Positions 56,465 to 64,000 of a stretch of 64,000 nt of DNA are shown here, one piece after another. The position numbers were made by a program, and so were the translations under genes. The DNA is from Bimastos eiseni (lineage: Eukaryota > Annelida > Clitellata > Crassiclitellata > Lumbricidae): positions 32,368,635-32,432,634 of the forward strand of contig OY365813.1 in NCBI GenBank assembly GCA_959347315.1, in the 5' to 3' direction. Within the stretch, counting starts at the first letter, position 1, and every line of letters starts with the position of its first letter. The notes below the pieces were generated by a model, which was given only the letters and a program-made list of their open reading frames with translations, did not search any database and had not been told where the DNA came from.

Positions 56465-57110
56465 GATGTATTTTAGCGTATTTAATTATTTCCTTCGTTA
56501 TACCATGTATTTTTTAGAGTAGAAACTAGATTGATGAAATAATAATGCTCAAATGAAAGCAGGATCGATGAAAAGAATTTTAATAGTGTGTTTCAGAGTA
56601 TTTAATCAAAAAATGTTGATCAGAAATTCCACAAAAGCATCTTCATTGTTTCACCCGAATGTCAAAACTATAAGTTTCAAAATTAGAAATGTTAATACTT
56701 TAATTATAAGATAAAACCTTTAGACATGTAACAGTTTAAAATGTGTACGCTAGATGGCGGAATATACCTTAAAATATCCATTGACGTTATCATCCCGGTT
56801 AGTATTTAAACCGTGTCGCCATGTGTGACTGATGACTGTATGATTCATTACTACTTATATAATCGTTACTATTTCGGGTAAACTTGTAGTTTAGCGTATT
56901 TAATTATTACCTCTATTATGTCATGTATTTTGTAAGTAGAAACTGGATTGATGATAATAATTATCCTTTAAATGGAAGCTAGATCTATAAAAGAAATTTT
57001 AAAAGTGTGTTTTAGAATATTTCATTAAAAAAAAGCTGATCAGAAATTCCACTAGATTTCATCGCGACGCTATTTTTCATCAATCGAACTTCTACATGTA
57101 ATTATGAATG
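56465..57110 (+). repeat. Two tandem copies of a ~200-bp unit of the modular family
   Basis: Units at 56465-56660 and 56880-57075 both run tttagcgtatttaattatt, then atgtattttktargtagaaa, a core-like gattgatgaa, aaagtgtgttt and gatcagaaattccac. A third, inverted copy is at 5300-5510. The copies are about 410 bp apart. Confidence 0.75.
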
Positions 57111-57120
57111 CTATTTAATT

Positions 57121-57366
57121 GGGATCAACCCGAATCGCCGAAAACGCTGAAAATGACAAAAAGCCCGATTCCCCGAAAGCAGCAATGTACTATTGAAAAA
57201 CACTGAACTGTCTCAAAACAACCCAATTTATTCATCAATCCAGTTTCTGTATGTATTATTTTCATCGATCCAGCTTTTACTTGAGCAGCATCCTATTCAT
57301 CAATCCAGCTTCGTTTTCGGGGGATGCGGCGGAAATCATTCGGGTTTCGGCGATTCGCTTCTCATC
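57121..57366 (-). mobile_element. CCGAA-module element, single-arm copy
   Basis: It follows the right arm of 41131-41663 in order and orientation: gggatcaacccgaatcgccg, aaagcccgattccccgaaag, tcatcaatccagtttct, tcatcgatccagctttt, ggtttcggcgattcgctt. The open frames here are repeat artefacts. Confidence 0.75.
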
Positions 57367-57579
57367 CTGCTATTTTCACCTGCCGTCTGGTGCAAAGGTA
57401 CAAAATGCCGCCTCTGTCTATTATTTCCATCAGTTCATTCTTATGCATATCCCTGGATCTATAAGTGGTCGTAGGCATAAGACGCTTCTTTTGAGTGTTT
57501 TCATTAGGCCTATATACATTTTCATGTTTCCATTTAGTATTCAATTCGTTATACAGTTAATAGCAGCATCAGCATGCAC

Positions 57580-57888
57580 CAGAGGTGCAACAAGGTTTTG
57601 AAAAGTGGGGGAGGGGGCATAATTTAAAAAATATTGCGCGAAGCGAAAAAAAATGTTTTAGCCGCCCCCACTTTTTGAATTTTGCCCCCCAGAAATTTGA
57701 AAAATGGGGAGCACAAATTATTTTAACAAAGGTAATCTTAAAAAGCCATTGGATAAACATAAAAAAGAACCGATTTGGGGGACACATGGGGGCACTGAGC
57801 ACTAAAACTGGGGGGCTTTGCCCCTTCAGTTTTGAAACTGGGGGGGGGGGGAAGTGCCTCCTCTGCCCCCCCGCTTGTTACACCCCGG
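57580..57888. mobile_element. 309-bp non-autonomous hAT-like element
   Basis: The left end cagaggtgcaacaag and the right end reversed ccggggtgtaacaag match at 12 of 15 positions. The flanks gcatgcac (57572-57579) and gtatgcac (57889-57896) form an 8-bp duplication with one mismatch. The interior is G/C-rich with a poly-G run, and the open frame through it is not protein-like. Confidence 0.75.
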
Positions 57889-58034
57889 GTATGCACTGTC
57901 AAAATTAAAACTGTTTGACTAATTCAAATGCGCTATCATTTGATATAGAAATAAGAAAAAGGAATAAGATAATATTAAAAAGGAAATAAACCATTTATAA
58001 GGCAAACAATAAAGCAAGCCTCAAAATAAAATTA

Positions 58035-58870
58035 GACCAAGACCGGGTGGTCCGAGACCAAGACCAAAACCGAGGGTCCAAGACCAAGACCAAAACCGAG
58101 GGTCCGAGACCAAGACCAAGACCGACGCTCTTTTTTATAAACAATTCAATTTATTAAGACGCTAAAACGGAATGACACGCTTAAAACATTAATTTTATTG
58201 CTGAAGAATACTAATCTTAAGAATGGTCCAGAAAACAGTTTTACCGCCCAGTCTGAACTTTTGCGGCTTCGGCCCTTGGCTTCGGCCTGAAAATACCACA
58301 CCACAAATAACTTACAGTATACGATATGTTCTAAATAAGACATCTGAACAAGTTGATTAACGTTCTCTTTGAATGGTGTAGGCCCACTTGTACTCGGAAT
58401 TGTAGGTGATTACACGTGGCCGACCACACAATAGGTAGATTGTTCCAAAACCTTGACATTTGTGAAAGCAAATTTTGAAATGCCTGGTTCCGTTGCAAAT
58501 GCATTTTTTGCCCATAGCAGCATGCATATGTAGATGGTCAGCACGTCATAAATAACAAGCGCGTAAAGCCTAAATATCCCGTGTCTCTAATAATCGGAAG
58601 TAACCGAAAAATATCAAAGAAATTGCTCTGATACGGCAAATGACAAAAATGCTAACCTAGGACGGAGACCAATCCCAAGACCGTTCCTTTAAGACCAAGA
58701 CCAAGACCGACGCTGTCGAGACCAAGACCAAGACCGATTGTCCGAGACCAAGACCAAGACCGATGGTCCGAGACCAAGACCAAGACCGATGCATTCGAGA
58801 CCAAGACCGCAGTTATCCGGTCTCGAGACCTTCTCGAGTCCAAGACCGCGGTCTCGAGACCACATCCCTG
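58035..58870. repeat. GAGACCAAGACC tandem words flanking a 500-bp spacer
   Basis: Two blocks (58035-58130 and 58645-58869) are made of gtccgagaccaagaccaaga-type units. The right block ends ggtctcgagaccacatccct plus g, which reversed is CAGGGATGTGGTCTCGAGAC. That resembles the terminus of a DNA transposon. The matching left terminus was not found. It is related in wording to 46592-47469. Confidence 0.55.
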
Positions 58871-59099
58871 CCTATATGTTAGTCTTAAGTCGAGAAAAGG
58901 CTAAAAAGCTTTGTGCCAGGTTTAGACAAGGGCAACAAGAATCTTGTAGAATGCAACCCATACAAGAATATTTTTTATTTTTTTTACCGAAAACGTCGCC
59001 CCTAGGACAAGTGCCGCCTGGTGCGGTTTGCCCCTCTCGTCCCCCTCGCTACCTGTGCCGGTGGCTGACGGCCGATACCAGTATGTTGCATAGAGAAAC

Positions 59100-59776
59100 A
59101 CGAAGAGTTTATGCGAAGTGATGTAGTGAAGCCTGATTGGTAGTGGTTGAGCAGTGAGCTGGAAGAAAGGTAGCCTACATGTCGGTTAAGCCGGTTAAGA
59201 TGACCATTCCGACGCGTTAATGCATGATGGATGGATCTGCTGGAAACATTAAATTTTCGTGAATGGTAGGTAGCCTATAACTTTTTATATTTACAATGTA
59301 GTAGTTTTACAACATTTCTACTTGGACCTTCAAACGATGAACAATAATTTTGCGCCCCCAATATGGCCGACCACAGTCCCGCAGTTAAGACCACGCCCAT
59401 ATGCAAAAGCTCTATATATCTACCCCCATAGGGCCTTGCCGGACATTCTTTTTGTGTGTATCACAAGGACCTTAACACTGGTGTGAATTAAGTGGCTCTA
59501 TTCATCGTCTCTGCGTTTAACTCAGCGATGATCGCTTTGAGGAGGACATTGATGGGTTGCTCGTTATTTATCTTTTGAATAATACGAATTCCCGTGTGTC
59601 CCACTGACGTCACTCTATTCTAACCACAAGGAGGAAATAACCATTAGGCCTATTAGGGCTGCTCTATATTCACTCATTATATTTTCAATCAAATTTCTTG
59701 ACAACATGATAGGCCAAATAGTTAAATCAATAATAACTGAATGGGCCAACGATAATACTAAATAACGACAATAATA

Positions 59777-59818
<42 letters not shown>

Positions 59819-60486
59819 TTAACTATTATTATTATTATTGTTTCATAGAAGGTAGAACTTATAGGCCCTGGGATTGCGTTTGGCTAATTCTTCATCTCTC
59901 CGAGGCGTATTGTGCACGAATGAACTTATGCACAGGTTAATAATCGTTTTCCAAAAAAATTATTTACATAGGCCCTAAGCCCTGAAGCGCACAAGAAACG
60001 AAAAGCACACTCGATTTGTGTACATGTACTTGTCATTACTAAAAATTGAGAAAGAATATCATGGCGTCACTGACTGACTTATATAAATTTATTTAACGAC
60101 GCATCCATAACGAGGATGATATGCGTGGCGTCAATCGAGGAGCATAGAAATATACTCTGCTCGTATGGTCATTAGATATAATTATAACAATGGGTTGTGA
60201 TCAATTGGACCATGATCATTACACGTAGTTTATGATGAGCTTTGTTGGAAGCCACCTAGACATCGACAACAATAGGGTGCGTAAATGATATGCAGACACA
60301 CACCGTTATTTCAACTGAACGCGCTAGTTGAGTGCGGAGGAAACGCTTTCTATAAGCTTACAATTCCACTTTTGTACCATTAGTGACGTTTAACTCTCCC
60401 ACGTTTGCTGTTCATATTGAACGCTCCATGTACGTCTGAGGTACATGCACGTGTTTCATGTTTGTTGTCTTGAGGCAAACAAATAT

Positions 60487-60550
<64 letters not shown>

Positions 60551-61541
60551 TGTTTTGGCGTAAATTTATGCTTGTGGATATAATTATATAATATAGACAT
60601 TGGTGCAATTTAGTGGAATTGTCCAATAAAGGAAACAGCGGACATTTTGAATCGTACCAGTCGACCGTTGAATGTGGACAGAGTGGTTATTCATAAAGTA
60701 CCCATATCGGAAGTGGACTAATGCATGTAGGCCTATATGCATGACATATTATGCATAATTGTATTGGCCCATATTATAATGGGCCTACGTGTTATGCTAT
60801 TGAATGCGGGCTAAGCAACGCCCCAGTCTAACAGGATTGATATTGTGGCGCAGATGGGCCACAGCAGCGGTTGGGTGAGGGTGAGTAGGGGTCGTTTCTA
60901 GATAATATTATGTTTACATTTAGTCAGCGTTGACGTCGAGGGCAGCGATAGCTCGAAGATAATAATTCGAAGAAAAGAGGTAGAGGCAATGATTGTGCTT
61001 CGTATTTAGGTCTGCCATTCTCTGCCTGCATAATATTCAGACGGTGGCTGAGGTCTCCGCTTTATAAGAGCGCTGACACACAAACCGATCTAGATTAAGC
61101 CTACTAGAGCAAACTCATCGATTTCAACTTTAGAAGTAGTAGGCTTTCTGTGGTCGCGTCAAAGTAATAGGGCCTATAGTTTCGATTTTGATAACTCAAA
61201 CACGGTAGGTCGTTGATCTGAAACACAATGACACACACTTATATTGGGTATACGTACACACACATTTACGCAAGCATTATTCGCAGCGAACCGCGACATA
61301 TTCAGCGGTTACAGATGAATGGTTTCTAAAATGAGGTTATCTTTGAAGGAAGTTCAACGAGGTTTGTTGCGCATTTGTCTATTACCCATCTGGCTTTAAA
61401 GTCAAAGCAAGTATCCCTTGTTCGAGAATTCATGCTCTGACTCGTTCGATCCTCCATTTACAAATTCTCAACATTAACGACACCTCCCTAAAAGCTACTC
61501 TGTCCCCACTTCACACGTTCTCTTTTTGATTACCCTACGGG
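59100..61541. other. Gene-free stretch with simple repeats
   Basis: It holds (TTA)n at 59780-59842 and a 60-bp (AT)n run at 60490-60549. Two TAGGCCTA palindromes lie near 59645 and 60730. No convincing coding or RNA feature was seen on either strand. Confidence 0.5.
60490..60549. repeat. (AT)n microsatellite
   Basis: Uninterrupted AT dinucleotides for about 60 bp. It can form a cruciform. Confidence 0.97.
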
Positions 61542-61972
61542 TATGGTTGCCGCGAGTGCCCGTGTACTCGTGAGTACTCGACTCCAAAAGTTACTCAAGT
61601 AATTTTATTGTACTCGAATCTTCGCATGCTTCCACTTGCAGTCTGAAAATTGCAATTTCCGGTTCCAGACGGCTTTTTGTAGACTAAATTTTATTTCTTT
61701 GTGCAACTAAAAACAAAAAAAATCTGTTTCTTTGGCTGTTCAGCAGCTTGTTAGTTGCTACACTGGAGGTTTAACTTTATTGGTACGACAGAGCCTTAGG
61801 TAGAACTTATGATATGGCCTACTTTGTCCATCTGTTGTAGTCTAGAGCATGGTGTAAAGTAGATGCCATGCAGCTTGTGTTAAGTACTTCCGGTATTAAC
61901 GAGTACTCGAGTACTCGCTAAGCTGCTGGAATGAGTACTCGACTCCAAAACTACTCGTTAACGGTAGCCTTA
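61542..61972. mobile_element. 431-bp non-autonomous hAT-like element with perfect target duplication
   Basis: Perfect 8-bp direct repeats CCTACGGG lie at 61534-61541 and 61973-61980. The ends are tatggttgccgcgagtg (left) and, reversed, taaggctaccgttaacg (right). Subterminal repeats built on gagtactcgactccaaaa occur at both sides. There is no ORF. Confidence 0.8.
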
Positions 61973-61994
61973 CCTACGGGGTGTCCGCTAGATA

Positions 61995-62265
61995 ATCCGA
62001 AGGTTCGATAGCCCGAAGATACTACACTCCGACATTTAACTAGAAGCCGGATTAATTAATGAAAAGATTTTGTAAAATTGGGAGCTGATTGATATGAAAA
62101 GAATCATGCCCAAATGGAAGCTGGATGAATGAAAAGAGTTATGCAATCCATATTCTATCCAAACATAATTCTTTTCACCATCCCAGCTACCATTAAACCC
62201 ACAATCTTATCACCTATCTTCCGAACACCATACAATCTTCGGACTATCGAACCCTTCGGACTATG
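61995..62265. repeat. Modular repeat family copy with CCGAAGGTTCGATAG end modules
   Basis: The left end ccgaaggttcgatagcccga and the right end reversed ccgaagggttcgatagtccg form an inverted repeat of about 30 bp. Inside are core units on one strand (caaatggaagctggatgaat) and, after about 62160, on the other (catcccagctaccattaa). No coding sequence is present. Confidence 0.75.
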
Positions 62266-62279
62266 GACAGAGAACCCCA

Positions 62280-62385
62280 TTCAGACACCCTTCTGACTCG
62301 ACGTAGCACTCGTGAATAAACTAGTGCCAGCCGCTTGACTTTCGATTGGCGCTTTAGAAGTTTGGATATTATTATACCATTATTC
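62280..62385 (+). mobile_element. SINE family B copy
   Basis: The sequence ctgactcgacgtagcactcg, then tgaataaact, agtgccagccgcttgacttt and ggcgctttagaagtttgg. It follows the modular repeat immediately. Confidence 0.7.
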
Positions 62386-62599
62386 TAACCTCCTCCTCTA
62401 GCCACTTTCTGAAAAATTATAATATAATTGATATCGATTTATTATATAATCCAATGCTTATGTAGAACTCCTCTGCTGTCAGCTATCTCGGATGACAATT
62501 GGATATCAGAGTGTCACACTTACTAGGCCTATAAACTGCATTTTCACACACTTAACTATAGACTGCATTTTCGCAAATGAAGCGTTTCATGTTTGCAGT

Positions 62600-62735
62600 G
62601 TAGCTCTACACAACCGACGCAACTTAGCCCATAGACTCTGAACATCCATGCCATCTGTCAGCTATCGACTGGATTCCGTTGGTTGGCCCACTGCTGATGA
62701 CTCTTTTAGCTGACTGTGCATAGTGTTGCTGGCAC
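62600..62735 (+). repeat. Dispersed repeat shared with 10438-10580
   Basis: The sequence gactctgaacatccatgcca, then tctgtcagct and tagctgactg, collinear with the reverse complement of the copy in the WD40 gene. Identity extends about 130 bp with scattered changes. Confidence 0.65.
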
Positions 62736-63222
62736 ACTTGTTTTACTCGTTCACTATGATATTTAACATATTAATTGAATGAAGGCCCAGCGTATAGTGC
62801 GCCTCTGAGTAGTTCTATATCTTTAAGTGGCGCTCTATAAATGCTGCAATATACTATATTTATGTAACCTGCGCAAATCTATATAACCAGCCAATTCAGT
62901 ACAGGACCAGTCTAGATCCATAGCATATAATATGTTCAAGTTCTATCAGCAGACTTGTGACAAAGACTCAGCCTTTCATTTCGTTCCACTTGGTCACTCA
63001 TCCATGTCTTAATATTACGATCACTGATTCTGATCACGCAATCTATTGGATGCGAACGGAGCTTCGGCTCTCAGCTAGTCGTAAGCTAAGTGTCTGGTTC
63101 GTTCGATTTCGCTTTTTTGGAAATCTCGAGATAATGATCATATGTTGTGAATTAGGAACACTATAAGAAATTAGATGGGTTTTTTTTGTTGATCCTACAC
63201 ATGACACGATTAGGCCCTCGGG

Positions 63223-63508
63223 CGCTACATGCTAATTATGAACGAGACCCGATGCCAATTGTAAAAGGGACCAATGATGATAATATACTGGACCCACGTA
63301 CTGCAAATTAACTTAATAATTGGCACCCATACATGTCAATTATAAATGAGGGCCCATGCTAATTATAAATGGGACTCCAAACTAATAATCTAATAAAACT
63401 AATAAATGGAACCGTGCTAATTATAAGCTAGACCTCATGCCAATTATGAACGTGGCCAAATGCGAATTATTAACGGGATCTAATGCTGATTATTAATAAT
63501 GGGAGTAG
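63223..63508. repeat. Degenerate minisatellite (ATGCTAATTATAAATGGGA)
   Basis: About nine diverged units of 28-34 bp, each with a form of atgctaattataaatggga. Indels blur the period, but the word order is constant. Confidence 0.7.
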
Positions 63509-64000
63509 ACACTGGAGCAGTATCGACCATAATTTTTTTTACTCGGACCATGCCCATACAGACATTGGTTTTTACGGATTCGTTAGCAGTTAGGTCAGGC
63601 AATGAAGATCAATATTTTTTTGCGACTATTGACTTTACTTACCAGAAAAGTATTATCATGTGGCGGCTGTTATTTTCATTAATAGAATCGACAGGAAATT
63701 CATTCATCTGATCGACAGAAGGAATTGGTCCGCAGCGGTGTAGAGAGACAAAATATCAGAAGATTAAAAGAAACGGTTCAATGGATCTGATCAAATACCT
63801 CAACGATGATATCTGGAAAACGGAGAACAGCAAAAACGTCACAGGTAGATAAGAATATAAGAATTCTTTCATCAAAACATATGGGGCTAATGCGACCACA
63901 TCAGCCAAAAATTGCAATCTCTACCTACAATCGCTGCTTCAATCGAATCTCTGTTAATCAGTGCCATATGACAGAGGCATCCACATAGAGGAGTCGGAAT

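Noticed and set aside
58652..59121. Arg/Pro/Thr- or Gly/Leu-rich open frames on both strands
   Set aside because: Translations of GAGACCAAGACC tandem words.

Overview
The window is nuclear DNA of a metazoan. Genes are split by GT-AG introns, and between them lie microsatellites, minisatellites and many LINE, SINE and DNA-transposon remnants. A complete sterol C4-methyl oxidase gene argues against insects and nematodes, which lack sterol synthesis. Together with the repeat style (frequent palindromic TAGGCCTA in non-coding DNA) this suggests a marine deuterostome, perhaps an echinoderm; that assignment is inference.

Layout. 1-300: one exon of an acyl-CoA synthetase (4CL-like) gene on the minus strand, cut by the window edge. 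470-5950: LINE debris, simple repeats and copies of a modular repeat family. 6324-7857: a C2H2 zinc-finger gene with a decayed 5' part. 9212-24399: an X-box-like promoter motif followed by a WD40-repeat gene of about 21 coding exons (about 850 aa), reconstructed here except for one junction. 27206-29837: a complete hAT transposon with 8-bp target-site duplications and an uninterrupted 633-aa transposase ORF. 30540-34765: MSMO1, six exons, 303 aa. 35918-40343: METAP1D on the minus strand, five exons, 319 aa, with all five metal ligands; it faces MSMO1 tail to tail. 44817-52501: a three-exon gene on the minus strand for a multi-pass membrane protein resembling TMEM26. 52.5-64 kb: almost gene-free, filled with LINE fragments, non-autonomous hAT elements, tandem repeats and further copies of the modular family.

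The genes are unrelated housekeeping or cell-biological genes and form no operon or pathway. The least familiar signal is the modular repeat family. A core of about 35-bp units (TTCATCAATCCAGCTTCC type) is bracketed at each locus by different short-period end modules, often arranged as an inverted repeat (41131-41663, 49163-49812, 61995-62265, 38470-38870, 5.0-5.95 kb, 56.5-57.4 kb). Three dispersed SINE-like families are also present, and one shares its 3' end with a LINE in the same window.
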